This document shows, one piece after another, positions 12,301-27,400 of a DNA stretch of 64,000 nt (position 1 is its first letter; each line of letters starts with the position of its first letter). The DNA is from Struthio camelus. Lineage: Eukaryota; Chordata; Aves; Struthioniformes; Struthionidae. The position numbers were made by a program, and so were the translations under genes. The notes beneath the pieces are model-generated. The model made no database searches and was not told the origin of the DNA. It saw only the letters and a program-made list of their open reading frames with translations. The stretch covers positions 20,891,068 through 20,955,067 of the forward strand of contig NC_090952.1 in NCBI RefSeq assembly GCF_040807025.1, read 5' to 3'.

Positions 12301-15300
12301 AGTAATGACTCAAATTTAGCGTAGTCAATTGAGAAAGTAATCTTATTCAGTGTGACTTTAAATATCTCTGAAACTACTGTATACAAAACAGATTCTAATC
12401 AGTACTCTACAACCACTAGGAGTACCCTATAATAACTTTATCAGTTGGTTATTCACTATTTAAATGAAGTATCTATACAAAGCATCTGTTCTACAACATA
12501 TTTTTTCCATGGAATTAACTGCTAAAGTATATGCTATTTTTCAGTAGTGAAATCCATCGATGTTTCTGCTCAGCTTATTAAAACAGGCAACGGATAGTCA
12601 ACCTTATTGTGGGGTGTGGCAGCAGACGACATCACAAACCAGCCTCCGCAACTTGGCTCTTCAGTATGCATGCTTACATTCTCAGCTGCGTAACTTGCTG
12701 CTGAGTAAGCAGATTTTATTTCTTCTCATTTGGCTACTTAGAATTACAGTAATAATCTTTTATTCTTTTTATACCCTTTGCTGTATTCTCAGAGTTTTAT
12801 GTTTTAACTGTCAGAACCAGCAGATACGCAGGTCTCCGTTGTTTCAAAACGGTTTGAGACATAACTAACATACTAGAAATAATCTTGGAAGGCAAAGCTG
12901 TAGAGATAAAATTCCAAGAACAACAATGGAAAGCAAGTCCAGAAGTGATTTATATTCAGTCCCCGAGCTGACAAGAAGTACCTTTATGCTTTTCAGGTGT
13001 AACAGCCAATATTTTTATTGCTATGAAAACTGATTATTGTAAACAAAAATGTAGTCAATATGGTTAAGGATCCATCTAGTGCAACAGTTCTCATTTTCAG
13101 GTATGAACTTTTCTTATTGTTGTAGCCATGATGATCTAGGGATATAAGCAAGTCCAAGGCATACACAGAAGTACTTTTATTAAGCCAGACAAAATACAAA
13201 GGGAGAGGAATGGAGGGGGAAATCCACAGATTCTGTGTGCACATGCACACAGAAGCGCAGACACTGCTTTTAGAAGAGAGAAGAAGGCTGGTTTAAGAGC
13301 CCTTCTTTTGAAGTTTAGCTTTAAGTTTACAAATCAGTCCATATCTCAGTACAAAATTTAAATATATGTTTTTACTTCCCCATACAATAACATTCATTTT
13401 GAGTGTTCTTTATTTTCATTATTCTGTTGCAGAATGACTATTCCTTGCAGCCAGATGTCACCAGAAATTTTCCACCAAAACATACAGCCATGCAGTTGCT
13501 TTTTAAAAAAAAAAAAAAAAAGCAACACAACACTCTGGGAGTGGAATAGTATCTCATAGCACAAATGACGTAGTTGAAAGTAAACACAGAGGTGGCCCAC
13601 TTTCTATTCATGTCATACAGAATTCCCTCACTGCCAAACACGTTATATATAACCCAGGCAAGTTTATTCATGTCTTATATACCATTCTGCTTCTGCCTTG
13701 TTCGTTGACCTCTACATTTCAGGACACTTTTGCTACACGTGGCTGGCAAGTTCAAGCATCCGTCCTGATCAAACATATAAACCCTTAGGACTACTCTCCC
13801 AGCAATTCTACATCTTCCTTTTGATGTCAGCATCATATTCAAGATGTCAGCCAATACAAAGAGCTGTTTTGCAACGGATGCCAACTCCAGTTTGGCAAAC
13901 AAACTCTGCCTACTGTGTTGCCAGAAAGTTGATCTCTTATGGAAGCCACTAACTACATCATTTTGTTTTGCTGCAACATTGGGAAAAAGTTGAAGGACTT
14001 ACTTTGAATTAAACATTTCGCCAAGTCACTTCTGTGTTCAGAAATACAGATTTTGATGAAGTCCTGACTGGTGCAAAGGATCATATATCTGTGATGCCTC
14101 CAAATAAGCAGCTTATTCAGGGGGGTGCTAAAGACAGCAACTGGAAAGATTCCAAAAAATGTTCAATTCCAACATTTATTTAGTTACTGTATAGGAACTG
14201 AAGTATGAAATTAAGTGATTTGGGATGCTATCATGCAAATTCTATGAGAAAGAAGTGACAGAACTGGGTATTAGGACATATTTGCATATGCCTGTCTCCC
14301 AAGGTATATTGGATTTGTAGACCTAATCTCTCCCTCTCAAATCACAAGCAGGGACATTTACCAGAATCCTCATTTGATGACTCCAATAATACTAACAAGA
14401 GATACTCCAGAGAAAACAGTTCTTGAATCATTAAGAGAAAAAACAAATAGTTATATGTGGAAAATTTGCTTCCAATAGCAGCATGAACACTAACGAAGGT
14501 CAATTCATCATTCCTTGTGACCTGTATTATATCATTTCCACTGCTTATTAAATGTTTCACAAGTCACTTGGAGAGGAAAACGAAAGTTAATTTATCCTTG
14601 ATTATTTACAGAATGTCAATCAAGCAGATGATAGAAGACAAAATTGAAGCCTATCATGCCATACCTGATCAATGTTACAACCCCTTTGCTGAAATTATGC
14701 TTTAGCAGAATTTTGCATAAAGCTTTTAGAACAACTTCCCCCCCCCCAAAAAAAAAAAAGGTTTTAAACCATGCTATATGGTAAAGGAGGACTTGTGCTC
14801 TTTCCGCCCTGCCTATTTTAAAAAAGAAAAACAACCCACTATCTAATTTCAACCAAATTTCATGAAGACATCTCAGAAGTCAGCTTTTACAATGCCTTTG
14901 AAGATAGTCAGCAAGATAGAAGAGAGGTCCATGGTAAGTTCTGCACTGACGGATAAAAGGCAACAGCGTAAGTTTATTCCTTGAACACAAGAGAACTTGC
15001 ATGGGACAGAGATAAGCACCTCATCTTTAGAATAATTTCAAACCTTAAGCCTTGGATACGAGAACCTGAATAACACAAAAGTTAAGAAAGTCAAGGTTAA
15101 TAAGCTCTGCTCCTCATAGAGTTACCTCTCCTTTTAACTCCTTAGTTTTATTTTTATGAACTTTTAAAGCTATCAAAGCCTGAGTTATTTGCATCTGAGC
15201 TTGGATAAATCAAGACAAGTTCTGCAATATTATCTAAGCGTTGTAACAAAAAAAAAAAAAAAAAAAAACACACACACACATGCACTTAGCACACCTGTAC

Positions 15301-18300
15301 ACCAAGTTGACATAATGCAATCTGATTTTGACAAACTTGTGTTGTTGGAAAGTTTTCTGCCTAGCCCTTCTCCATTCAGACTTGAATAGCTTGAGAGGAA
15401 GAACTGGTTTTCTAAAAAGAGTCAAGAGAAATACGTGAAATGAAAGATGCAGGACTTGAAGACAGAAACTTGTGTGGTAAACAAACAAAAAAAAAGGTGA
15501 TCTAGTGATCCAAGTCTACGCTAAGAAGCAGGAGAAGATCATGTTGGTATCACAACAGTCTGAGTTATTTACTTGATGCATTCATTTGTAATGTAAAAGG
15601 TACTGCATCAGTTAAGCACTCAGCATTCCAGTATCTCACAACTTTGCTGTACTTACACAGCAAGAGTATCCGTTACTGCTCGGAACACCATTAACCAGCT
15701 CAACTGACTACTTAATGAACATCTGAAAAGTAAAAGCCTTATTTCTGAAAAGCTAGTGGAGAAGGAAGCATATGCGCATGCTTTCTTCAAAGAAAAAAAA
15801 AAGAAACATTTATTCAGTCTTAATGTGAAAAGGAATTGAAGTGTTCTAATAAGTGGAAATAAAAGATGAAACATGCACATTGCATTTTCTATTGATGACA
15901 ACAATGCTCTGTTCCATTTTTTGGATATTGTAACGTTAGAATTTTGTTTTGAATGCCATTAAGCCTTCAAAAAAATCTCTCTTGGAGGCTACATATTTTC
16001 CCTTGCCCACACCAAATGAGTTCTTTAGGAATTCCACAGGTCTAGCGCAGCTTCCTTTAATAGCTTTTCCGGCATGTTTGCAGTGAGTCAGACTTGTCAG
16101 TGTTTCAGTTTTTGAAACACTAAGTGGGACATCATTAGCTGCATTCACTCAGATTTTAACTAACGTATTAGTCATCACTCCATGAGTAAAGGACATACTG
16201 CCAGTAAATGCTATGTTAACCACCCCCCTTTCACTCACTACTCATTTGTAACTAATCATTGCTATACCAGTGCTGCAAGTTAAAACAAGTTAATGATGTC
16301 CTTCACTTTAGAGATGCAGAGATTGGATCAGATAATTCAAGTTGCCACTGAGATCATATAGAACATTTCTTGGCATACCTGCAGCGTGCACATAGGTCAC
16401 TGCAAGTCAAGGCTTCTCAGCCTCTTCTATTGCTATCTACAACATTTCAAATGGAGGTGTAGACCCTACATGGCTGACGTATCAACGGATGGTAGACTCT
16501 TGGCTTTTTTTAAATAAGCCTTCCATGACCTTATACTAGTCTGCCAAGAGAAAATCCACCGTTTTAAGCAAATTATTTTAACTAAAGAGTAATGTTAATG
16601 CTTTAAATTAAGTTTATGCTGAGAGTACAGTGGCAACACGATTATTTTGCTGTTTTAAATACATTATATTTTTAAACACATTTTGACTGATCCTACGGCA
16701 AGCATGGTGTAGGACTTAAGCCTTTTCTCATAGTCGTCACTCCCCAAAGACCCAGTGCACAGCGATTCTTGTATTTGTAGAAAGACCACTGGCACTACCA
16801 AAAGTTTCCTTGTAGTCCCTATACAGGTTCAAGGAAACACTGACCACTGGCAAGTTACTCTCCTGGAAAAATAGGATTTGTGTCATTCCAGCAACTGAAA
16901 TTGATCTGCTTGTACTTGTTTTTTTCTGAATGTGCAACATATAGCATTCTCCAGAGTTGACAAATTAATGTTTAATTTTGAATAGTATCATGAAAGGCAG
17001 ATGTTATGTTCTGTTATGAAAGGCAGAACTCAAGACCAGAAATGAGACAATCATTATGTGATACCAGCGGCTAAACAGTTTGATGTTCAAGGTTTATGAT
17101 TCATCTTATGCCTTTTGTAAAGAAACAGCATTAACAGTCACAATACACCCTTCTAGGAATCTCACTTAAGTGCAATTCAGAAAACTAAAGTTAGGAACTG
17201 AAGCATCCCACACTTGCAAATCAAAAGGGCAGGTGCTTTTTGAGAAGCAATTTATAGCACCCAAATTAGATCAATTTAGCATAAAACAGATTGTGTATGG
17301 CACATTCAAGTTTGCACAGGATTTACAGTGCTGTGCGTTTCTAGAGTGGTGACACAAGCACAGAAGTAGAACTAATTATATTCTTGTGAAGAACTAAAGG
17401 AACCTTCCAGATAGCAGGAAATGGATCTACTTGGGTTGGGGGTAAATTAATATGGAACAAAGGCACACTACAGTAATTCCTATTATCGCAGAAGAAAAAG
17501 CTATACTAGGTCAGTAGCAAAGGCTCTGCTTATCAGTTGTTTTGTATTCTGAGAGCAGCTTAATCATTTTTACATGCCTGATAAAACTCAAGATAAAGCT
17601 GAAAGATAAGTGATGAGATTAGTATTACTGATTACAGTTAGTCTTGTGCTTAAACTGACTACAACACAACCCATCTTCTGAAGGAAGTCCAACCATCAGT
17701 TACAGGAACTTGCAAAATACATAGTAAATAGCAGAAAACAAATGTAAATTCTCCTTGAACAACCTGAGTATTTATGCATGTTTTCACAACCATAAAGGGA
17801 TTCCTGGAATCTCAGATTTTTGGCATTTCTCTCGTAATCTGTGTTCTTTCCCCACCCCTGCAAGTCCACATAAACTCAAGGTTGAGACAAAGGGTTTGGA
17901 AAAGGTTGTTTCTGAATTACAGTCCAACTCTTCTTCCTTCAGTAAGTAAACTATACAGCCTTTAAACTCCAAGAGCTCACTAGAGCCGAGGTTTTACCAC
18001 TTTTCTAATTTCCTGCTGTGTATTATGTTAAAAAAATTGTGGATGTTAAGCTTCTGAGATTAACAGGTTCCAGCTCAAAAGGCAATTCACTCTTTGAAAT
18101 GCATGTTTTTTACTGTCTCAGTCTCAGGTTCTCTGTATACTATTTTGCCCTCAGAAAGCAGGTGAGAGAACTTGAAACTTTTGGAGCGTGACCTTGGCCA
18201 GTGAAGGAGTATTGCTCTGTGACCTTACATTCATGAAACACTATTCTTTCTTACTTCAGTAGTATATCAGCATCTTCTCCTTTGGACTGGTGGTGCATTC

Positions 18301-18353
18301 AGAAAATACATCTGTATTTTGTAATGCATGCTCCTTAACTTCTGTCCCTTCAG
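9303..18353. other. Non-coding intergenic DNA
   Basis: No supported gene. It holds simple repeats ((AC)7 at 10621-10634, poly-A at 11451-11463 and 13505-13521, C10-A12 at 14738-14759, A21 followed by (CA)6 at 15248-15280). The open frames found here have no recognisable domains. Confidence 0.6.
15248..15280 (+). repeat. A21 tract followed by (CA)6
   Basis: Uninterrupted run of 21 A directly followed by CA dinucleotides, an ordinary microsatellite. It could mark the tail of an old retroposed sequence, but none is recognisable upstream. Confidence 0.9.
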
Positions 18354-18460
18354 TCTGTCTGGTTTTTCTTTCTTCCACAATGGCAGCAGCCCAAGACGTG
18401 TCCAAGTATAAAATGCTTCACTACTGGGGAAAAAGTGTCAAAAATAAGCTTGTTAAAAAG
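18354..18460 (+). CDS. Candidate initiator coding exon of an unidentified gene
   Basis: Within intergenic DNA, a good pyrimidine tract and acceptor (CTTCTGTCCCTTCAG) precede a 26-nt leader, then an ATG at 18380 in strong Kozak context (CACAATGG). 27 codons follow, beginning MAAAQDVSKYKMLHYWGKSV and ending in a Lys-rich KNKLVKK, and the exon ends in phase 0 at AAAAAG|GTAAGG. The residues look protein-like (Trp, Tyr and basic residues rather than low complexity), but I do not recognise the family and found no partner exon. It could be a real small gene or alternative first coding exon, a pseudogene fragment, or chance. Coding part is 18380-18460. Confidence 0.33.
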
Positions 18461-21400
18461 GTAAGGTAATATGATTTAAAGCTCTACTGTATAGAAACAT
18501 ATATAGCTGCTCCCCCAAACTAGATAAGCAGATGGTCTGGCATGGAACCTTTAGGCCAACAATGACTCATTACAATTTTAATTTGTTTGAGCATCTGGGA
18601 GTCACTGCATATTGGTAGAAAGTACCAGGGAGGAGGAACAAGTAGATGCCAGATCTCAAGTTGCCTTTACTACTGTTACACTAGAACCATAGCTGAACCC
18701 TGAAAGTACACAGAAGTACAGTGTGGTTGTTTAGGCAGGCATTTCTATGGCGGGGAAGCCTCAAAAAACATAAGTTATTTAGTTGCCTGGGCCACTTTTT
18801 TTCCTTCAAAACAATCAAGTTTTGCAATCAAATATGAAAGGTTTTATTAAATAATTAAATTAGCAGACGTATCCCAAACCAAAATTTCTGTTCCTGAGTC
18901 ATGCTTATTTTGCCTATCTTTTTATTCTGTGTTAAAAAAAAAAAAAAAAAAAGAGTTTAGAGAAACTGACAAGATAGGAATGTGTTTTAGAAAACTGTTA
19001 ATGCTCTAATGGTAATATATTCCATTGAAGAGAATCAAACTCCTTTATACATCTGTTCAACTGTCTAAATGAGATACTTGATTCTTAAAAAAGAAGCTCA
19101 AAATTCTCCTATTCATGGCAGTAAAACCAGATTAGCATACATCTTGCCTGCTGTGCATCATTTTTAAGAGAACACCTCATTAGCCTTAGCTTAAAATGAA
19201 AGTATTTAGCCCAAGAACTGACATGAAGTTACTATATTCTACCAGCTCCAACAGTTATTTCATTATGTTTCCCACATTCAATTAGAAAATACAATACACA
19301 AATCAACCTGTAGAATTTGATGCTTTTTGCTGTTAACTATAGATGTGAAGCTAAGTAGTGGGAAAAATTCTGCATTGTCAACGAACAAGACTACATGCGT
19401 TCTGCTCTATCGCTTTAGAGCGCGAAAAGAAGTGTACAGATGCACCAGACTGTCTCTAGATTGTGGAAGGGCAACGTACAAGAAGTGCTTTGCTAAGTAC
19501 TAACCCTCTTTGTGTCAATGTTTAATCAGCGCTGCTGACAGATTATCAGCAGAAATCTGAAGTGGGAAGAATAGTTGTCAAAGCATAGCAATACAAACAG
19601 TATCTGGGATAGCAGGGAGATACGCGAACTAGGAATGACATGGTTTGCAGAAAATGCATCAATTTCAACAAAAGCTTTCCCATCTTCAGGATGAAGCATC
19701 TGGTACCTGCCATCCCTGCGGTAAGAGCATTCATTTTGGAGCTGGGAAGTCAGTTCTGCCACTCTGCTTGACTGAACTGAACTTGGCTTTTTAAACTCCC
19801 AGACAGTGCTCTGAACAAAAGGCTTGCCTCCTGCTTCCCCCCTCCCCCTCTTTTTTTAAGATATATATGGGGATCCTTTCTGATTTTCTTGTTGGTTGTG
19901 ACCCATTTTTATGAACAGAACATTAACCTAATATAACCCATCTGTTAGGGCAGTCACAGTGTGAGGTTCAATTATTGGTCAGGAACAAGATCGTTTCCTA
20001 TATCTTAACCAATTGTCCAGATGCTTAGCCAGTGAGTACTCTTATCCACTAATCTGAGATGATAACAAGATTATGCTAGATTATTTTAAATATAAAAATA
20101 TTTACACAAAAATGAGCACAAGCATTGGAAAACCTGAGTGATTATTTGTATTTCAAAGCTGGTATTTCATGTAATATTTCTAACGAGTACTTGACAATCA
20201 GCTCTTTTTCTATTTTATAGATCATTTTGAAAGAACAACAGATAGTACAGTAGGAGATTAAGAAATAACCAACAAGAAAAGAATAAAATACTCATTTTTT
20301 CCAGAGTACTGTTACAAGAAGAAATCATTTTCACAGACGGTATATAGTGGATAATTTATATTCATATGTATATAGTATCCTTTCATTCACAAATATGAGT
20401 TTACAGTTTACTTTGTCCTAAAGAATCGGAATAAAATGGAGACTACTTTCACAGTTGCTATAATATTATGTAGTTCTAGCTTCAGATACCACTGTGCTTA
20501 TCCAGTAAACCACCTTTATCTGCTGCTCTTTATGGAAATTAGATTATGAACACTTTAAACTTAATTACTAAATCAACCATAGATACAGCATTGCATATTT
20601 CCAAATGTATGATATATTATACTCCAGAATTATTGCATGACAAAGTTGTTTTTTTTCCAGCCCTTTACAAGCTTAAACTTAATACAGTGAACATTTACTA
20701 CAGTGGGAACCTAGAACGTTAAAAATAAGACCAAAGACAGTGGTATTTATTCACACAAGGAATACGATAGCTAGCCAGTAAAGTTTTCACCTGTACGCAG
20801 CAGAATTATCTGCCAGTCATGACTCATAAGCAGCTTGTTGGCTGTATTTAGCAGCAGAAGAATGTTTAGTTGATTAGCTCTCCCACAGCAATAAGTAAGA
20901 TATTACTGAAGTCTAGGCAAATTACTGTTGAGGATTTCAGGGAATGTGACGCAACTGATAGAAAGTATGAGACACCCCTCTCCCACCCCCAATTAACCAC
21001 AAGAATACTTGAACTAGTGGCTCAGTTATTGAAAGCGTGAAGTTGTACCAGTTATGTCATCTCACTTATCTTTACATTTATATAGTTATATAAATATTTA
21101 TATATAAAAATATTTTAACTTCAGTGTATACAACTATAAACAAGTGGCTATGTAATTACTTTAATTGGTTCCGTGACTCAGCTCACTTAAAATGATTGAC
21201 CTCACAAAAACTGCACCAGAAAAATCAACAAGGGTACTGTGCTCTGAGGGCTAGTTTTGTAAAATTGTTTCTGTCATAAAGTAGATCTATATAATAAAAC
21301 AATTTGTTAATATGCTAAGAGAGATACTCCAAGCGAAGCATCGTAAAAGTTTCTATACCACACGCCACTACTGTGTTTGCTTGTTCAGATGTGCTTAAAA

Positions 21401-24400
21401 GGTGAGTATCAACTGTGTGATCTCAGATTAAGCAGTTCAGAGTCTAAGCAACATGATGTCACTGCTGTTGGTAATATGCTGACTACAAGGTTTTTTCAGT
21501 AAGACAAAGGCAACATTGGATAACTGCTGTGCACCACAATACATACGCTGCCATAACGTGTTTGAGCATGCTTAGAGCCAGCGCTGGCTTACACCAGCTG
21601 CTAAACAGAAATAAAGATACTGTTTTTATTGGTTGAAAAATTGCTTACCAGGCTGATAAGGAAACCAAAGAATCCTTGCTGGCCAGATAAGTATTAGTCA
21701 AGGAGAGAAAGCTTAGCCCTCACTACCTGCTTTTCTTGCTGTAGGCACCTTACTAGTGCTGTGTAGCGATCTTCCATGAAGCCCCTACTCTTTTCCTTCA
21801 AGATTTTTGTAAGCGTTCCTCCTTTTGAATCCTTAAACTACCAACAAGCCTATCTCTGTCTGCAATTTTATCTTTTTCACTTCACATGTCTCTATTTTAC
21901 AGGCTTTCTCACGGTTGTTCCTGATAATTTAGCAATTTCCTCATCAGTCTGAGCTAGGATTACACAGCTGGGCCTGATTAGAGCAGGGTCTTGGATTCCC
22001 GGAAGTCAGGTGAATGGTGAAAGGTGAGGGGGTAGAGGGATTTACACTGCCCTTTTATTTATCTTCTCTCTTGTGTCAGTGCAAGCATTTGTGAGACAAC
22101 ATGATAGATGAGATCAAGAAACTGACCTAAGTTAAAACTAACCTCTTTTTTTTTTTTAGGTTAATTTTAACCCTGACCACTTTTGCAATCCTTTTAAATA
22201 CAGTCACATGAATGTTTGCTCTGCACAAAAGGGAGCACTAGGAGGCGGGAAAGGGTAACAGGCAGAGACAAAAACTTATTTTGAAATTGTGCTAACTTTT
22301 AAAGTGAAAACAGAGTTTGAATACATTTCCCAGCAGCTTTGAACCGATAACTTTCCATTAGTACTGACAGGACTACATGTAGAAAAGGCAAAGCAGAGAA
22401 AGAACTTCAGAGCAAAGACTTCAGAACTCAACTATTATCTGCACACAAGCCATCTCCTCCTGGTGTGTACTTCCTGATGCCCTCAGCTTGCTAGAACTAT
22501 TTCCTTAGGAAGTGAGAGGGAGGCTCAGAAGTCCTTTGAGAACTTAAAGAGACAAACTTGTCCATAGAATAAGCGTGATTTAGAACACAGAACCCTGAAT
22601 TCCAGCGGCAGTAGAGAGCGGAGCTCCACTCCAGCTCCACTCCTTCCTTAACCTGCAGTGAAACCCCTCTCACTGAAATCTGGATTGACGCCTTTCTAGA
22701 CAAACTCAGAAACATTATTCTACTCTGTTCTTCCTGTTGACCACATAACTATAACGTTGCCCCTTCTTCTCTGATTCCTCATGCTTCTCTTTCAATGTAT
22801 TTTTTGGATAATCTCACCTTCTCGCTCCAGCTGTTTGCAGGTTACAAAGGCCTTTCCTCCTGTGACTTTCCTCTTTCCTCTCATTGTCTTATCCCTGGAC
22901 AATTTCATCCACAGATTTCAGTACTGTTTCTGTTCTGAAATTGTAATACTGTCAGAGAAATGAGTTTTTTTTAAAATTGCATAGTAATCATTCCCGTAAA
23001 TTGAACTTATGTTCTTCTATACCATAAACGGACACTTCTTGTACCATTGTAGCATTGTGTCACTTTCATGTAATGCATTAAGCAACGTAACCAGCATCTG
23101 TCACATGCTCGTTCTCACGTTCCCCTCCCCCCCCCCCCCCCCCCCGACTCAGAAATGGGGAATAATGTACTTTGGTCTGGCTGACAAGGTTAACGCCCCA
23201 GTCTATACACCAATCAGTATTGCTCTTTTTGCACAGTATCAGTTTATCTTAAAACATCAGGCTGTTAATTGTGGCAGCCTGAGTGTAGACAGTATTCTTT
23301 CCTAAGTCAGAAATGGAATAGACAGGAAAGGGTAATAAATTGCCGATTGTCCCACTATAAACTCTCCTGCCTCAGGAATCAGAGCACTTATAGTGGAGAA
23401 GTAAAGATGATAATGCTTCAGATTTGGTTTTATATTACAGTTAATCTGGTATACCTGCAAGCTGCCACTGCCATCTCTCTCCCCTATCCCTTGTGTCAGA
23501 GCTAGAGATACTATAGACACGCGTGACTTATTAGCTCAGTAGATTAATCTGACAGAAAACTATTCATTTTTTTCATGTACTATTTTTCCATCAGATAAGC
23601 TTGCTGAACCACTTCACCTTGCATGTGGATAAGGAGAGGGAAGAATAGAACACCCGCCACCCTGTAAATCATCTCCTCTTATACTAAATGAGGTCTCAGA
23701 TGATGTGGAATATCACACTGGGCTGAGCCCCAGACTCATCTTCAGCTACTTGCCTGACTAAAAATATAATTTTATAACGTACACATAACAATACACATTT
23801 TATAAAAATATACACCCTTTGCTTCTGCAGGATAAGATCTGAGTTAATCTTGCTTCTAACTGGTGTTATTATTGTACTGCACTACGTCTTCACTCATTTA
23901 TAAAGAAGACCAAGTGGACAGGCAAAGAATTTTGATTATCTGTTCCAGAATCTTGCTTTTCACAAATAAGTTCATTTTGAGCAATGTTTAAGGAATTAAC
24001 TGAAACACAAAAGGATTCAGAACAAACTAGAAGGGTAGAACAAGAGGAGATAATTTGTTTTCAGTAAGCCTCACGCAATACTGTCTTGATAGAACTCTGC
24101 TAGATGGCAAGTAAGCACATTAGACTTCAAAGCTACGCTTTCCCATTGGAAAAGCTAGATGTGTGTTTTATTTCAGTGGTAGTAAATAATGATTCTCCTG
24201 AATTAAGTACAAATATTAAGTGACCCAAAACCTATATATGAAGTGTAAGAAATGCATCTCTGCTAAGTGTAATCTTACATATTCCTTACAAAGTTCTGAT
24301 AGCTGCTTTTCAAGAACATAACCTACATTAAGTAAATCCTATGAAGACAACAAAGACACTATACAACAGAAAGTATGAATTTATTTACAAAATGTTTGCA

Positions 24401-27400
24401 TTTTTTAATACCTTACCTCCTTTCAAAGAAACTGTTTAAATCATCCACTATAATACAGCTGACTTAAAAAGAATCATATTTATAATGTTGGAATATGGAC
24501 CTTCATGACATATATTCAAAGCTATTCCACTGATAATTGCTAATTCTGTGTACTGTACTTGTTTACTTAGCTTTTGTATCACTCCTGGAGGAAATTATAA
24601 ACATTATTTCTCCAAGATATAGCCTTCTTTATAGACAAAATAAGTGAGGCAGAGAGATTACCATGTAGAATAATCTGACAGCTAAATAAGTAAAGGCTTT
24701 TTTGACCAGCCTTGTGTAATTTCCAGATACATGTGAGGGGTCTGCTAGAGAATGGCTGCAGTAGGATATTTAGTTTTTGTCTCAACCCATGCAGTAGAAA
24801 AGAAATATAAAGATCTCTAGTACCCAATATGGTCAAGGGAACTGTTGAAGTAAATAAAGGGAGTTTACGTTGAACAGTTCAGTTATGTTTGAGAAGACAT
24901 CAAAATATAAGCTCTCAACAGTCCGGGGGAACGTACCACAGCATTATAAACTACGCAACTCAGCTACTGGTCTGTAGGGAGACCTGCAGAATAAACAAGA
25001 CAGCAGAGTCCCCGAGTAACCTCGGAGCAGAAAAAAACCTGCTATTTTCTGAAGAAACATCCCCTTTTCTTCTCCGTCACATTCTGCAGAACTGCATGCA
25101 ATGATAGAGTGCACCTGATAGAATGCACTCATTGGAGTACATTGTCAGCTACAGACAGTACATAGATGCGCAGGTCTAAAGTAGTAGAGATGATAGAAAA
25201 AGTGTGAAAATTTAGCAGCTGCTACTAAGAGCTTGAATACTCTATCTAATTCAACAGTAACTATTGGGATTTGACTCTAAATCAAAAAGATGTACTGTAC
25301 TGTTTAAAATGGTAAGACAGCATGTATACGCAGTATTATATTTGAAAACTGAGAGACAGTATTTAGCGGCACTATTTCTTTTTCTCTCTCTGTATGAATC
25401 ATATCCAGTTCTTTAAAGCTGGAAAGAAATCTGAGTATTGCAGTAAAAGAGGCATTACTGTCTTATATTCAGATAAACTCATCCTGTTCTGGCATGTAAT
25501 TTGTTGTTAAAAATGGAAATATTAACCCAGGAAGTTCTGTACGCTACCATTAGGATTACTGTATGAGAAAATGCGGCAGGCATTTTTCTTGCCATTAGTA
25601 TTGAGAAATTAGAAACTAGATGCAAAGCTGAGATAAAAATTGCACAAATAACCACAGTTTGTGTCAAGTATGACTGCAGATTCATATTTCAGAAGCAAAG
25701 GGAAAAAAGGGAATTAATAATTTAAAGAGTACCATGTATATCAGCTAGTCCATATATAGTTCAAAAAAAAAAAAAAGGCATGAAGATCAGCGCAAGTATT
25801 AATGTTGTGCAGGGATATCAAACACCTGGTAAACATCATGTTTACCTGTTTTGCATTCCTCAGTCCTTTCACTCAGCTTTCAGTAGGTTATTAAAACTAT
25901 TCTCAGTCCTTGAATGGCATTGATAAAGATACAGTAAACTGAAGTAGGGAAAAGTGGTCACGTAGTAGTCACTTAAGCTTCCATAGCAGTATATAAATGT
26001 GATAAAAGAATGATGTCACATGATGCTTAGGTAGAATGACTTTCACAACAATATATGTAACAGAAAAACTGTGTAATAGACATTTAAAAAGAGAGAAGAA
26101 AAATTGGGTATAAAGGACCACCATCAGACTTGCAGGAAGGAGTATCAAATTTCAGTGAATGAAAAGGGGAATGGGGGGGGCCTCAGTAACTGTTGCTGTA
26201 TTACAGAAGTCTTTTCTTAGAATGAAAACCTATATATAATAAGAAATTTATTTGGGAAATGGTTTGAAATCACTTCTTTTACTTTGACTTTTTAAAAATT
26301 GAATTTAATGTAGCCACATTTTAGTAGCTGGCTTTGGATTCTGTGTAGTCTTTGCCCTAAGATTTCCAACTGCCAGCAAAGACTGTTTTAGAGAATTCTA
26401 TTTTTGTGTTCCGGGGGAAAAAAGGAACCCTAGATATAAAAAGAATTATGTTCTGGACTATAACTGATTGTATGCTTTGCTCAAACCCAACTGTTTTTTC
26501 CTGTGGGGAAAAAAATCTATAACGAGAAGAAAAAAGGATTTCTGTTTACTTATTTCTGCAAAAGTAATTTTAACCTTTTCCTATTTATTTTTTGATATCA
26601 TCCTCTGAAGTCCTCTTCTGCAATTTCTACATACATGTATTTGTTTCTAGAAATGGTGACTGGGAAACGAATATAGTTTTTACTGTTCTAGTAAAATCTG
26701 GCGGGAAAAGATCATTTGGAGAAGAGAAACATAGTTGTGATCTAGAATTATAGACTAACGGCCAAAATGTATAAAATGGTGAAAACAGAACTCACTTAAT
26801 TTAGTTGATTGCTTCAAAAAGGAAAAATGCCTTAACAAGAAAAGTAACACTTTGGAAAACGTAAACCTAAAAAGCCTACCAAACTATCAGTTCCTAAATA
26901 TTAGGTGAGCCTGTCCTGGAATAAATTAAGCTCACTAAAAATACGTTCAGATTAAAGCCAGTATTTAGTTTATTTTTTGATTTACTTAAGTTTATTTATG
27001 GAAGGAAGTATTTTGGCACAGGTTGACTATGGAAGTTTAATATATCATTTAATAATGTTATACCTTGTCTAATGCCAGTGCTTTTAGTTTTAACTTGCAG
27101 CAGGACATAGCAAGGAAAGTCCAGCTGTAGGTCTGCTGTGACTGTGGAGTTCATTACCTCACTAACATATGCAACATGAAAACTTTTTTTAAACAATAGG
27201 TGGGAGCTGCCAGCTTCCTCTTCCTAAAAAGTATAAATAGGTACAGACAAAAGGTATAAGTTGGCTCAAAATTTTCCACTATACAGCCTAATCAGTGAAC
27301 TGTTTCTGCAGCCATCTCACAACTGGTTAAAAACAAAGCGTAGCTGTGGCCATGGACAATCAAACTCACTGAAATAGCTGTGCAGAAGCTGCCTATGCTG

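Noticed and set aside
13675..13952. Overlapping 75- and 84-codon frames on both strands
   Set aside because: Neither shows a domain, splice context or a strong start, and frames of this length occur by chance in this window.
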